Source of the DNA: Pterobdella sp. o SKG-2022
Taxonomy: Eukaryota; Annelida; Clitellata; Hirudinida; Piscicolidae
Length of the DNA: 64,000 nucleotides
Assembly (NCBI GenBank): GCA_964035795.1
Contig: OZ038320.1
Span: 23,996,118-24,060,117 of the forward strand
Direction of reading: 5' to 3'
The position numbers were made by a program, and so were the translations under genes. The notes under the pieces are model-generated. The model saw only the letters and a list, made by a program, of their open reading frames with translations. It was not told the DNA's origin and made no database searches. How positions within the stretch are numbered: the stretch's first letter is position 1; each line of letters opens with the position of its first letter. Below are positions 50,320 through 63,542 of this stretch, piece by piece.

Positions 50320-52913
50320 TTTCAAATTATAGAACTTAAATTCGCGGACTAAAAGTTGGATTGAAAGATTGTTGAGGTTGAAACGTCTGACAAACTAACG
50401 AAACTGAAATATAATGAGTAACTACACCTGTTCATTAAATCGATTCTACACACGTGTAACCTTTCTCCCCACCCAGACTTATGTACTATCATCACTATGT
50501 GATACTTCAGAAACTTTTTCTATAATTAAAAGTGTATACAACTGATTAATATAGCTATGTATCAATGATTGTGTTCGTTTTAAACTTATTACTTTGGGTT
50601 TGAAAACTCTATTTGAAACATTGAGCAACAAATCTCAAAAAGACATAGAAAAATCAATTATAAAATTAAAGTGTACAAATAAAAATTTGAAAACAAGTTT
50701 GGTAGTAGTAGTACATCTCTGATCAATAATCTCTTACGAATCTCTTTTTATTGTAATATTCTCAATTTGAATTATTATGTCTTATGCTTTCAAAAGCATC
50801 TGCTCCGAATAGTTTCATGTTGAATGACTAAGGGATGATTAATTACTAGTTTCTCCTATTTATTTCTATCAATTGTTTTATGGGTTTTTTTAATGAAATA
50901 CTCATTTTATACATATCTAATATATTGTTTGTATTATTTAAACATTGTTTTTACTATATTTATACAGAAAACACCACAAGGTGTAGACTGTATAAGTTTT
51001 ATTTTAGCAGACATGAAACACCATATTGACTAGATGAAGCTCAAATTAGCAGAAAAGCAAAATACATAGCTCTAGTTTAAATGAAGTTTTAATCAATACA
51101 AAGATTTATTTAAAAAATTTTCAAAAAATTTCAATTGGAACAAAAAACATATAGACAGCAACAAAATAGCAATGGAATATAACATCATTAACTATAAAAA
51201 TGTAATGATGTATATATGAACTTGGATTGTTTGTTTTTTAGTACACTGTTTTAAAATTTCAAGTTTAAATTAGAGTCACCTTCTGACTTATTTCATTTAT
51301 AAATATATATATAACAAATCAATCTTTGTTGAAATATTTTTCCGAGTTCATCAATACTTCCATTCTCAAACAATACTTTGCATCAGTTTGTCGCCAAGCT
51401 TAAAACTAAATTCTCTAAATCAAAAACTTTTGGATGGCTTTATTTTATACAAACCAACAAAAATAAGAATCACGAGTTTTAATGAAACAAAATAACATGC
51501 TTCATGGGTGAAGACCAGCAACCCATAGTTGGATTGCTCTTCCTGTGCATTACATCCACTTAGAGGTTTGGTTCTTTCTTCAAAAGGCCGATTGTGGAGG
51601 GGAGGGGGGAAGTCCACTTTTTGAAAGACTGGGCCCAGAATCAGTCTGGTGTTCAAAGACTCAACTTTCAGAACTAAATTCAACCCGTTTCGAGTTTCAG
51701 TAGTTATAAAAAATCTCGATCACAAACATATCAATTGTTCTATTAATCATTGAGTTTTCTGAGTTTATTGTAGACAGGTTGTTGTCTCAAACTTTCAATC
51801 TGAATTTTTATTTCACATTTATGTTAAAGGTAGCAGAGATAATCGTTTAAATGCAGTTTGCAGGAAATAGTTTTGGAAACTTGGTTTCAAAACTTTTACG
51901 TATCGAAGTTTTGGAAAAATCAAAAATTCAATACGCAATCATAAGAATATTATTCAAAAATGTATGTATTTAATTATAACCATTTGTGTAGTGATATACT
52001 GTCAGAGCTCCTCCAAACTTCCTTGTTCTTTCAGTGCTTCCTCTTTCTAAGCTCTTCTTTCGTCTTTATTTCTTTCTTTTGATTTGAACATGTCTAGATT
52101 AAATGAGATTGGTCAAGCTAGTCTTCTTTTTTTCTTCGTCCTCTTTTTCTAATTCTTATTTTTTTGTATATATCACTACATTAAACGTTTAAGAATTAAA
52201 TACATAACTTTAGAAAATAAAATAATACTCTTGAAACAGAGTCTTCAAGACCTTCTGCAAACATTTCAAACGATTATCTCAAACTCTGGCATCCCCAACG
52301 TAAATGCTGCAAACTAAAATGAAAATGTTTACATTCATGCGAAAGTGCAAGATGGCAACCTTCCTAAACAAACTCTGAAAACTTAATGATTATAAAACAA
52401 TCAACATTGCTTTCAAAAGAATTATTTTACAAATAACCGAATATTTCGACAAGTCTGCAAAAGTTCCAAAACGAGCCCCAACGCACCACAGACCAACAAA
52501 CAGCCGGACCCATCTTCCTTTTAAAGGCAAACGCCTTTTCACCACTGCACCTTTCACTTCCTTCCACCTCCCCACACTTTCTTTCCTTCTTTCCTTCCTT
52601 TCTTCCACCTTAATTAGTCGACTTCACTGCTTTCCATCTTCACAAACTTGCCTAAACGAGCCATCATCCAGCCGCTCACAACTGGATCATTTTTAAATTA
52701 CGTGTTTTATTTGAATACATATACTTTATTGTACGCTATCAAAATTATCACCGTTATTATGAACTATCATCTTTTTTAATACCAAAACCTCAATGCTTTT
52801 CTATATAAGCACCATTATCACCATCACAATAATTATCACCATCAACGTAGTTTTTATCACCACTGAAATACTTATTATTATAATTATTTATATAATCTAT
52901 ATACAGTGAGAAA
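50320..52913. other. Intergenic region upstream of beta-tubulin
   Basis: 2.6 kb with no supported gene. The first few hundred bases hold the beta-tubulin promoter and 5' UTR. A CT-rich, GC-richer patch lies at 52480-52670 (TTCCTTCC and TTTCTTCC runs). An open frame at 51420-51683 on minus has no recognisable features. Confidence 0.5.
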
Positions 52914-54440
52914 ATCACATTGGACGCACCATATTTTTTACACTTTTCTTCACTACTGAAAATTTTTATAAAAAACTAAAATAACTGTATTAAGGATTAA
53001 TAAAAATAAATAAATACAGTATTTTTCAAAAATACCGAAGTTAAATTTTTATATAGGTCCATCACTATTTACAAAAAGGCGCCTCGAAATTCATTGTACC
53101 CACTAAGAGAAAAATCTTTTGTCCGTCTATAATACTTAATGAAACATTTGAATTAGTATTAAATATTAAATATATAAATCATTTTTACATATTCCTCTAC
53201 TTTAAATCATCTAATATTCTTATTTTCACTACGAAATATGGTTCAGGAAAAGATTTATTAGAAAAGAAAAAATTACTATTTTAGCTCACTATAAAACTGG
53301 AATGAGTGGAAATAAGATAGCTTCAGAGATAGAAAGAAGTCGTCCATAAGTTTTTAAAACATCCGAAATCAAAAAGAAGCAAAGGACATTCAAAAATGAA
53401 ACCTAGAGATAGGGGAAATTTGAAACGCATCGCTTCAAATAGTAGTTTATCAGCAAAGGAAATAAAAAATACTCTGAACTTATCTATTTGCGAGCGCAGA
53501 GTGCAACAAATTTTAGCTTCCGGCCCCAATTTGCAATATAAGAAATTGAAGGCGTCTCCAGTTCTGACAAAACGAAATCAAGAAAATAGATTGAAATGGT
53601 GCAACGAAAGGATCTATTGGGATGATGAATGGAGTCAAATTGTATGGTCTGACGAAAAAAAAATGGAATTTAGATGGACCAGGTGGTTTTAAATTCTATT
53701 GGCATCACTCAAGAATGAAAGAAAATTTTCGAAACGTCAAGCTGGTGGTGGATTTTTGATGGTTTGGGGTGCGTTTAGTGCCTTCGGTAAGTCAAAACTA
53801 GCAGTCTTAGAAGATAATCAAAAATCAGGGGATTACATTCGTATGCTAAATGAATATATATTGCCATTTGTGCGTGAATATCATACCGATGAATATACTT
53901 TTCAGCAAGATTTAGCGCCAATCCATGCCTCCACCGAAACAAGACTGGTTAATGAACGTGGAAATGCCAATTCTTCCATGAGTTTCCAATTCTTCTGACT
54001 TGAATCCAATTGAGAATTTATGGGGTGATATTTCAAGACTGGTTTATGGAAAGCAATATTGGTCAAAAAAGGACTTGAAAGATGTAATTTTTGAAGTGTG
54101 GACAATATTGTTCATGATAGGCTAATTAAGTTGAGTAGGTCAATGAAAAAACGTTGTATTGATGTTATATTAAAGAAGGTAAAATTACAAAGTATTAAAA
54201 TAAATAATATGGTTCTACTGAGAAATAAGATTGGTTTTACTTTGTGCGCACAATAAATTTCGCTACCCTTTTTTGTTATTTGTTATATATCTTTCTAAAG
54301 AAAATTTTGTTTTTTGAAAAAAACTACTTTTATTTATTTTTACTAAGCTTTTATATGATAATTTCAGTGTTTCAAAAAAATTTCTATAAATCAAAATTTG
54401 TTTGAAAAATATGGTGCGTCCAATGTGATTTCGCTCACTG
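52914..54440 (+). mobile_element. Tc1/mariner DNA transposon with both terminal inverted repeats and TA target duplication
   Basis: Left end CAGTGAGAAAATCACATTGG... (52914-52948) and the reverse complement of the right end CAGTGAGCGAAATCACATTG... (54406-54440) match over about 35 bp with one substitution and a one-base indel. Each end abuts a TA (52912-52913 and 54441-54442), the target duplication of this superfamily. Total about 1.53 kb, a normal full length, with a broken transposase inside. Lies between beta-tubulin and the lachesin-like gene. Confidence 0.95.
53238..54190 (+). pseudogene. Tc1-like transposase, DD(34)E type, frameshifted
   Basis: Cut-and-paste transposase. In order: degraded N-terminal helix-turn-helix (AHYKTGMSGNKIASEIERS), a second DNA-binding helix region (LSAKEIKNTLNLSICERRVQ), catalytic block 1 QIVWSDEKK (Asp), GGGFLMVWGAFS, block 2 FQQDLAPIHAS (Asp), and block 3 SDLNPIENLWGD (Glu) in a shifted frame. 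At least three frameshifts or stops (near 53350, 53670-53695 and 53955-54000) break it, so the copy could move only with another element's enzyme acting on its inverted repeats. Confidence 0.9.
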
Positions 54441-54442
54441 TA

Positions 54443-55791
54443 ATTATGAATTATTATAAACAAGTTATTATTATAATTTTTTTTGATTGAAGGATAATTT
54501 TTAATATTTAAATCAAATGAAACTATTTTTTTTAAATAAAAAAATTCGATATATTTCGAGGACCAATATTCAAATTGAGTTTTCAAATATTTTTAAAAAT
54601 CTCAATGATGCAAATGACATTTGCAATAATTTTTTTATGTGAGTCTTCATAATTGAGTGTCATCCGCATATTGATGAATTCTCATATTGTAAGAAACTGC
54701 AATTTTTTCCATATCAGCTAATTTCTGAGCCATTCAAGAGGGAAGTTATTTAAGCCATTATTTTAATCTTCTGTACTTAACTTAATGTTTTTAAAATGAA
54801 CTAATTAGAATTTTGCCTAATTTAATTAAACTGTATTTTTTGACTTCATATAGCAATATTTTTTCAGTCAAGTTTCCCTATCAACTTTTTATCTTACATC
54901 TTCTAAAAAAACAAAAAATTGTAGATATAAAACTTGACAAAAGATTATCTAATAAATGCTATCAACTATTTATACTTATAATTCAAATAAAAATAAAAAA
55001 CTGGAAAATGAAAACCATACCGAATAGATATCTGCGAAGAAATCTTACCGAATATGTATCTTCAAAAAATCGAAAAATTTTTTTTGTTTTTAAAATTGAT
55101 ACATTGATATATATTTTTACTAAAATTTATATCATATATAATGAAATTTTACGATTTTTCAACAATTATGAGTGATAATAAATATTCCCTTTAAATGGGC
55201 ATCTGAATGAATCGGGTTCAAAGACCGGTCAGCAAATATTCTTACTTATCTATGCTTGTCTAGTCTTTTCACTATATGGTTATTAATGTTAATATTACGA
55301 ATAATAGTTATCTAAGTATTAACAAATTCAATTTTAAAAATAGTCTAAATAACAAATAATCTGAACTTTTTTAAATTAATGTGATTATTAGCTCTTAAAT
55401 TAATGTTATAGCTTCAAGAAGAATTATATCAAGAATCTCTTACTTGAAAACTTATGCTAGAGTTATCGATTTAAATTGCATCGTGAACTTGAAAATATTA
55501 ATTTGTTTATTTAGGTTTGAACAAAATATTTGATTATGAAGATACAAAGAAATCTTCAAATATATATGAGAACCGATTGCATTTGCAAAGTTAAAAATTA
55601 ATTATATACTTAAAGCCCAGCATTCAAAACCCAAAATGAATTAAATTTTTGGTATGGTAATAGTATAAACGAAAGTAGAGTACACACGTTTAATTAGCGT
55701 CAAATAAGTATTAAAAGTAACGACTATTTTCTCATATGAAGCGCTTTTTATTATTTTATACCTGTATTTCAGGTGTTTCAATTTTGAGAAA
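54443..55791. other. Intergenic region upstream of the lachesin-like gene
   Basis: About 1.3 kb of very AT-rich sequence without recognised features; it should contain the promoter of the gene starting at 55792. Confidence 0.5.
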
Positions 55792-58637
55792 ATGTTTGTT
55801 GAAATAACCTTAACGTTTTTATTAATTCTAAGCTTCAAAACAACAGGTTATTTTTTAATATAAAATTGATTTTTTTTGGCATTAGATATTTATTAGCCAT
55901 TCAGATCAAATTTCTGAGACAGAAAACCCAATGCATTGCAACAACTTTCAATATACCCATTGAAATGAACCATTATACAATTAAATATATTACAGCTCAA
56001 ATAGTTATTAAATCAAAATCATGTTACTTTTCAGTAGATGCTCAAAGTCCCAAAGTTTATATCACCAAGACGAACCCACCAACAATCAATGACGACATCA
56101 TTATAATCGAAAGAGACACAGATTTAGTTATGGACTGTTTCGTAGATAACCTTGTTCCAGGAATGAATGTAATGTATTTATAAAAATTTTCTTTTTCTTC
56201 ATAAATAACTTCATAGTATGTTACGTTATATGATATGGGTAATATAATAAGGGCTTTATTGATGCTTTTTAACACCATGCCCGAGGCGAAAAAAGTTTAA
56301 GCTTTATAAGAAATTATTAGTCAACGGTAAATAAAAAATATATTTGGTAAAAAATTGGAAAAAATAAGTCTCATTCGCATTGCATTGATAAATCCTTTAC
56401 AAATAAATAAAAAACGAGGTTGACTATACTATAATAGTGTGAAACATTTTATAAATGAGTCAAACAACCATATGAAACCTTTTAAAACCAGGTGAAGTGG
56501 CAAGTAGAATATACAGACCGAGTAGATGGGTTGTTCAAAGTTAAGTTGATCTCAAACGACATGGCTTTAGAAGACAATATCCATTACGGGTTAGAAAGAC
56601 CTTCACAATACACGTGGAGTTTGAGAGTGAGAGGGACTCAACAGACCGATGAAGGAGTTTATAAATGTTTCGTACAACTCACCCAAAATAGTGTCTCTCA
56701 CGAAAGTCGTACGGTGTACACAATAGGTAACTTAAAATATTGACAAATTTATTTATAGAAAATATAAAATTGTCCAAGCTTTGAAACAAAAATCAATTTT
56801 AATGAATATATTTACTTAAAACAACAAGCGTTTCTAATTGCTTAAGATGAGTAGCACTAAAAGCGTGAAAAACAACATTAAAATTAAAGAATGCATAACA
56901 CCCGTTCACAGTGGAGCCATATTTCAAGCCTCAATACTTGAGTCCGGACGTGTATGCTAACGAGGGCGATGACTTGAGTCTGTTGTGCAACGCATCTGGT
57001 TCTCCTATTCCTAGTGTCTTGTGGAGTCGGGTTGGAGGACAAGTACTCTCAGTCGGACAGGAAATCTATGAGGTCAATTTTCGCGTTTTTTATTTTTTTT
57101 TTAGTTAAAAATAGTTGTATATTTTTTCAATTGTTGTTATGATTAAAATATATTTCTTGTTTTATGAGAAACGTAAAAAAATTTTATTCATCTAAAATTT
57201 TCTTGAAGTTCAACTTTATCACAATTCAGTGAGAAAAAATGTTGTTTTAAAAGTTATTTTTTGATTATAACACGCTAATGATGAAACTGTTTCGAAAAGT
57301 TTCGTTACAATAAATTTTTTTATCATTTATATCTGAATCAATTGATGCTTCTTAAACTAAAAACTTGAAATAAACTTATAATCTCAAGTAATCCACTTTT
57401 ATCTCGCAGGGTGTAAGACTGCAATTGAAGAACGTCCAAGCAAGTGACAGAGGCATTTACATGTGCACAGCCATTAATGAACAGGGCAGAGCCTCCCACA
57501 GAATTATTGTCTCAGTGAATTGTGAGTATTATTTTGGGTTTTTGATACATATAATAAAGAAAATCTTCTTGAAACTTTTTACTACTTTATTTTATATTCC
57601 ATTTAATCTGTAAAAAATACCAAAGCTTTTACATATACAGAAAGCGATTTTTTTGTATAAATAATTTTTCTGTAGAATAGGTTTATAATGCTGAAAAAAA
57701 CAATACAGTCAAGCCAATTGTGAAAGTGGCCAGAAAAGTTGTGAAACAAGCGGTGGGCTATCGAATAGAGTTGCAGTGTTTCATAGAAGCAAATCCGAAT
57801 CCTGAGCCAGAGCTATCTCATTGGGTCAAAGGAACTCGTACCTACACCATGTCTTCGGATCGCTATGTGGTCAGTGAGCTCTAAGCAACAATTTTTACAA
57901 TATAATACTCTATATGTGCTCATTCATTAGATACATAATAAATTATTATTTTTAAAAAAATGATTTTCAACTCTTAATGCCAGGTGTATTTATCTATGTT
58001 GATTGTATTTATAAAAAAGGTATATTTTTATATTGGCTCAAAAGTTTCTAATATAGTTCTACAACCATAGGTGAAGTGGATAGAAGGGGCGTTCAACAGA
58101 ATGGTGTACGAACTGATAATCAAGGATGTGCAACCAGAAGATTATGGCACTTTTACATGCAAAGTCAGCAACGATGAGGTTGAGAAAACAATGGCTTCTG
58201 CCAGCATTGAACTTCAAGGTATGTGCTTATTTTCTCAAACTTTAACGCATGTTTGTTAAAATTTGCTTTATGTTCTAACATTTTGTGTAATTGCATTATT
58301 TTATTTTGATTTGTTCAGTGGTAGTAATTTGTTTAATGTAAGATCTTATGTTACAAAATTAAATAACTTTTTCGATATTTGAATTATATTGAACATGTAA
58401 AATAATTAAATAGTCGAAAACTGTATGTTTTTAATACTCATAATCATTTTTTTTGCATCTAAAACGTTCTGAACATTATGAACAGAAACCGATATTCCTC
58501 AAAACTCGTTGAAACTTGGTCGTCCAGTAAGAGGAGACGAAAACCCAGTAGCTGGAAGAGGTTTCTCTAACAGCCCTAAACTTTTTATTGTCATTTTGTT
58601 CCTAATTTTAAATTTATTATCTAAAAATATTTTATAA
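55792..58637 (+). CDS. Lachesin/IgLON-like cell-adhesion protein: signal peptide, three Ig domains, GPI signal; complete, 8 exons, 385 aa
   Basis: Surface adhesion protein of the lachesin/IgLON type. Exons: 55792-55846, 56035-56168, 56492-56726, 56912-57072, 57410-57521, 57709-57869, 58071-58218, 58486-58637; phases close. Exon 1 encodes a signal peptide (MFVEITLTFLLILSF). Ig1: LVMDCFV, VKWQV, DEGVYKC. Ig2: LSLLCNASGSPIP, VLWSR, DRGIYMC. Ig3: IELQCFIEANPNPEPE, HWVKG, DYGTFTC. The last exon ends in a spacer (GRGFSNS) and a hydrophobic end (LFIVILFLILNLL) with no charged cytoplasmic tail, as in GPI-anchored proteins. In lachesin relatives such proteins act in axon guidance and septate junctions; role here is inferred. 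Exon 6 could alternatively end three bases earlier at 57866, deleting one Val. Confidence 0.92.
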
Positions 58638-59396
58638 CTTGATAGATTGTACCAAAATGTTTTTAAAATTTTTTTAAATGTTTGTACACTTACCTATTGT
58701 TTAGATTTTTACAAAACTAGTTTGAAAAAATTTTTTTTTATTGAGTTTTTATATGTTTTTTATGACATGATTTAAAAGTTTTTATTTTTGCATCTAAAAA
58801 AAATTCAAATAATCTTACATGAACTGCTGTTTTAGACTTCAAAAATCTAAAAAATTATACTAAAAAAAGTTTCTTAGAAAAAAATAAACTTGAATTAAAT
58901 TTATAAAAATTGAAAAATTTGAAACTACATAATTTTTGATTTAATAATTAACTTTTTATGATTGATTATTTGATTAAAATGAATAAAAACGAAAAGTATT
59001 CCGTTAAATCATCTGACGTCGATTAGGGTTGTCAAAATAAATATTTTGTCTAATATCAACTAATAAATCAAAAAATATTTCAAACCTTTTAATCTTAATA
59101 AAAATTTATTTTTAACAAGGATTATAAATTGTTCAACAGTCGAACCTCATATTTTTCTAGAATTGGTCTCTAAGGCTATTCCCTAGTTTTAGTTGGTCAT
59201 TTATATACATCACACGTTTTATCTTTTTTAAATTAATTCAAAAAAAATTCGAAAATCAAAAATTTTTATTTTTTTGACTTACTTAACACGGGCTTCAAAT
59301 AAATATAAAGAAAAGTTCAATAATTTCGAAACATCTAAACTTTAATACATAACTTTTTGAAGTTTTAAATTTTCATATGCTTAAAGTACAAGCGAC
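58638..59396. other. Spacer between the lachesin-like gene and the DnaJ gene
   Basis: 760 bp of AT-rich sequence holding the 3' UTR of one gene and the promoter of the next (both on +). No motif stands out beyond AATAAA hexamers such as the one near 58881. Confidence 0.5.
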
Positions 59397-62300
59397 ATGC
59401 CTAAAGATTACTACGACATTTTGGGACTGAAACGTTCAGCTACCCTTACAGACATAAAAAAAGCGTGAGTACTGTTGTTTTAAAACTCAAAATACTTTGA
59501 AATGCTTTTGCTCTGCGTTTTTTAAAAATAATACTAATAATTTTTTATACTGAAGTTTTTTCCAACTTACTTTAGATACAGAAAACAAGCCTTGAAATGG
59601 CATCCTGACAAAAACCCCAACAACAAAGAGGAGGCTGAGAAGATGTTCAAACTCATTTCTGAAGCTTATGAAGTTCTTTCAGACAGTGAGTTTACTTCTT
59701 CAGTCTAATTGATCAATCAGTTTAGATTAATTTTTATATTTTAGGTGCACTTTCACTAAATTGGTTAAGCTCATGTTTCTCACATCAAGATTTTTGTGAT
59801 GAAATTTTACACTCTTATAAAGTTTATATGAGTTTTAATTAATGAATAATTTTTGTATCAACAAAAATTAACCGAAGTGCTTTAAGGTATTATAATTTAC
59901 AAAATATTGTTTAAGAATAAAAGTTTTGTAATGCTTTTAGTTACTATTTACAAGATAATTTTTTCATAAAGTCTTTCATATTTGTGTTTTTGATCAAAAC
60001 ATATAAAACAATAAAATAGAAGAAATAATGTTTTCAACTTTTTAAAAAATTTATAAACTGATTATTATTGATCATTTTCTACCATGTTTTACTCTATATT
60101 GAAAAGAATTATAACAACACAATACTTTTTCAATGTTTTGGGTGTGGTTTGGTAGTTTTGAATTATTATCAATCTCTAAAGATAATCTCATATTAAATAT
60201 CAACATTAATAGTTTTTTTTAACCATATTGACATTTTGGTTATGAATTTTTTCATAAACTAAAAACTTGATATTTAATTTAATTTTTATTTGAATAAACA
60301 TTCATTTACATTATTTTAACTTGGTTTTAATTTAACTTCAAAAAATTTTTTATAATTATATAGAAATTGATTAGTTTTAGTATAAGCTATTCAAGTCTTG
60401 AAACAGGTTGCCAAATTTAAATTTAAATCATCTTAAAAATAATTTTGTTGGATATGTATAGTTTTCTAATCATATTATTCTTTAATTGTAGTAATGATTT
60501 CTATTTTAAAACTCAAATAATCAGAATAATAAATCTATTTTAAAAAAAAAAAAATTGTTCATAATCACAACCTCATCAAACGAACATTAGTAGATCTCAT
60601 ATAAATAAAAATAGTAAAAAAAATTCATTTCATTACAACTATATAACCAAAAAAAGCGTTAATTTTGAACTCCCAAGTAATAAAGATAAGCGTTATACAG
60701 TATACAGTTTTGCTATTTGCGAGACTTCAATCAAATGTCATTAAAATTATTAATTGTTCAAACCTCTCGAATTTACTATTATATTCAGAATAGAGATGAG
60801 GATTGTAGGAATAATGTTTATAAGAATATTTTTATTAGTTGGAGTATTACTTGTAATAATGTTCATAATAAGACTTATTATAATGTTGATGATAAACTCG
60901 GTAATTTTTTATATAATTTTTGAGATGCATCATGTATCAAGTTTTTGTGAATTGCTTTTAAAAATAAATTCACAAAAAGAGACAAAATTTTGTTATTCTC
61001 CCCTTTCATGAATTTTTTGAAACTCATTAAATTAAAAATTACTTTAATCGTTTTAAGCTAAATCAGAAAATTGATCAAGATGTAAAAAATTTTTTGAGTG
61101 CCACTTGAGATTTTGACATATAAGTTTGTCAATCAGTCATGGCACTTTTTCAAGTTATCTGTGAATGTTTCAGTACGCTTCCGAAATTCACCTTTGATCA
61201 CTTAATGGCACCGTTAAGCCTCCGTGAATGGATGTCAGTCACACTATAATGCTTGCTTATTCTAGTTAATCTGTCTTGGTGGAAGGAAGTATATTAATAA
61301 GAGTAAAAATTAGTATTTTCGTTTTAAATTTCAATAGTACCACTCATAGTTAAGCTTATTTGTATTACAGTTTTTAATATTTATTGTTATAAAACTTCTT
61401 TATAAAGCATATAAGGCATAGTATTGCATCAAACCCTCACAGCAAACAAAAGAGAGATGTTTGACACGACAGGTAGCGCTTCCACCACTCCCGGGGCCAA
61501 GCCATTCAACTGGAACTCATTCGGATTCTCGTTCAGGAGTCCCGAAGATGTTAGATGATTTTGTGGTGGTGCTTGTGTGCTGTTGTTTCTTAGTGCTTGT
61601 GTGCTGTTGTGTCATAGTGCTTGTGTGCTGTCGTGTCGTAGTGCTTGTGTGTTGTAATATTGATTAGGTGGTTCTATTGCGTTATATTTTGAGTAGGATT
61701 TGTTTTGTTTTCTTTAATAATTAAAGGATTTAAGAGTTTTTATGTTATGCCTTTCAAGATTATTGTTCTAGTTTTACAATAAAGTCAGTGTGATATCTTG
61801 TAATAGTTGAAGTGGTTTATGTGTCACATGGCTTGAAGTATTTTCTTACTTGAACATTTAAAAACTTCTTAACGTTAGTGTGTTCATATTGTCATAGTTC
61901 TATTAAGTTCATTGATGTTTAGACACAAGAACGGAAAGATCAGAGAAGATTTGTAGTTTTATTGAGGTTTTCTTGAAAAGTAATATGACGTTAACCTTTT
62001 GTGGTGATACTGAAGAGATTTTAATAAGGATGGTGATGGTGGAGAGTCACCTGAAGAGTTCGGGAATAATCTTCATCACGCTGGGTCTGCATTTTTGGGC
62101 CTTATCCACCAAAAGATTAATAGCCGTCTGGTGTTGATTATGTAGGTATGGCGGCGGTGGTTATGGTGGTGTGTTGATGATGGGGAAGAGGAGGTTGATT
62201 ATTGTTAAGATGGGTTAAGTGTTTATATATTTAGTTTTTTTGGTGTTATGCTTTATGTGATTTCGATCGTTTGTCTATTTTTGAATGGTTTGTTGAATAA

Positions 62301-63542
62301 ATCATTATAATAACATAAAACAGGCGTTCTTATCGGTTATTTGGGCATACTGGAATGTTGTACTTTTTATTAAAATTCGTTTTTATTGATTTATGGCATG
62401 ATAAATATTTTAATTTTTATATTAAAAAAGGTGTATGCGTTTTAACGTTTTCGAGAATCATGATGCGTTAAAATTACACTTTTATTTTTTTATCAACATA
62501 ATTGATATGATTTCAAAAAAATACTAAATTGTTTTCCCAATATATCTAACTTTATTGGGACTTAAATGAATTGAAACTTTCTTAAAATACTATATAATAG
62601 GACAATTTTTTTATCCCAATTATTTCAATACACAAACAACAATTTTTTAACCGTTAAAATCGCTTTCTTGGATATCTATCTCTTAAAATCTTGCCTTGAT
62701 AAAAGACATAATATTTCAGTGCATGTGTCCAACCCATGCTAGCATAAAAAAGAATGTTAAAGTATCAGGGTGTGGGCAACTCCCAAAGATTATTTCATGT
62801 ACCCATCAGTTAGTAGATTACTGTTTTAGTGAAGATGATATGAGGAGCAATAAAACGTCATTGATAAGTATGACAAAGAAAAGTTTCAATGTTGATAAGC
62901 AGGAATGGATACTGAGGCGCAAAGTTTCATGCATTCTAACCCACCCTGTTATTATGTTCATATCTTATACCTATGTAAAAATAATTGTATTATATTCCAA
63001 AAATTACCAACCTGTGATGAAATATCTATATATAATATAAATTCAAGTGAAAACTATAGTAGTTGACATTCATAAATCGAATACACATGGCTGTAATGAT
63101 CATAACACAACCACTCACCCACAAAAGGTGTTTGCAGAGTTCTTTGGGGGGAGAGATCCTTTTGAAGACTTTTTCAACTCATGTTTGTATCACTTTTCTT
63201 TTTCTCATTATAAATAAAATTATTAATAGTTAAACATGATCTACGGTCGCTCTTATGTTATACAAAATTTAATAAGTATGTACCAAGATTTTAAAAAATT
63301 TTGTTTAATATGTTTCAAACACATGAAAAATTAGATTTTGAATAGGCATTTACATATAATAATAATAAAAATTATAACAATAATTTCAATTTATATAGCG
63401 CTAAAGAAAGCAGCTGAGGCGTGTAAAATTAAGTTAATATAGCCTATTACACATAGTTTAATTAATTTTTTGCAGCGGGTTTTGCGATGGATGGCATGGA
63501 TGTGTTGACAAACATGCATCGAAAATCATTCACCGATTCGCC
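59397..63542 (+). CDS. DNAJB6-like J-domain cochaperone, 5 exons found, 3' end uncertain
   Basis: J-domain partner of Hsp70. Exons: 59397-59464, 59576-59685, 61443-61549, 63128-63182, 63476-63542; phases agree. [13 protein letters not shown]..., then helix II/III with [21 protein letters not shown] carrying the HPD that stimulates Hsp70 ATPase, then AYEVLSDTNKREMFD. After the J domain: [31 protein letters not shown], the DNAJB2/6/8-type block (seen across exons 3-5). Odd: the usual YDKYG end of the J domain reads FDTTG, and the Gly/Phe linker is short and Ser/Thr/Pro-containing. A tiny terminal exon (63824-63836, acceptor TTGTAG) would close the frame after four codons; otherwise the gene continues beyond the window. 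Introns 2 and 3 are 1.6-1.8 kb. Confidence 0.88.
61565..61657 (+). repeat. Minisatellite, ~24-bp unit, nearly four copies
   Basis: Unit GTGCTTGTGTGCTGTTGTGT plus a short TTA/CATA/CGTA spacer, repeated nearly four times within DnaJ intron 3, starting just 16 bases after the exon donor. The frame read through it (VLVCC repeats) is not coding. Confidence 0.85.
62725..62762 (+). mobile_element. LINE 3'-end scrap
   Basis: TCCAACCCATGCTAGCATAA and the following AAGAATGTTAAAG match the 3' terminal part of the LINE at 30.06-31.9 kb (read on minus: TCAACCCATGCTAGGATGG... CGTAAAAC). Only ~35 bases remain, in DnaJ intron 3. Confidence 0.5.
63355..63405 (-). repeat. Possible SINE/LINE 3' terminus
   Basis: On minus: TAGCGCTATATAAATTG followed by an ATT-rich triplet run. 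This resembles the AGCGCTTTATAAATACC tail of the SINE at 37.38-37.56 kb. No head is recognisable, so it may be a heavily 5'-truncated copy. Confidence 0.4.

Noticed and set aside
51420..51683. 87-codon frame on minus upstream of beta-tubulin
   Set aside because: No recognisable motif, splice context or codon pattern; likely chance.
61461..61667. Small protein with VLVCC repeats
   Set aside because: Starts inside DnaJ exon 3 in another frame and then runs through a minisatellite.
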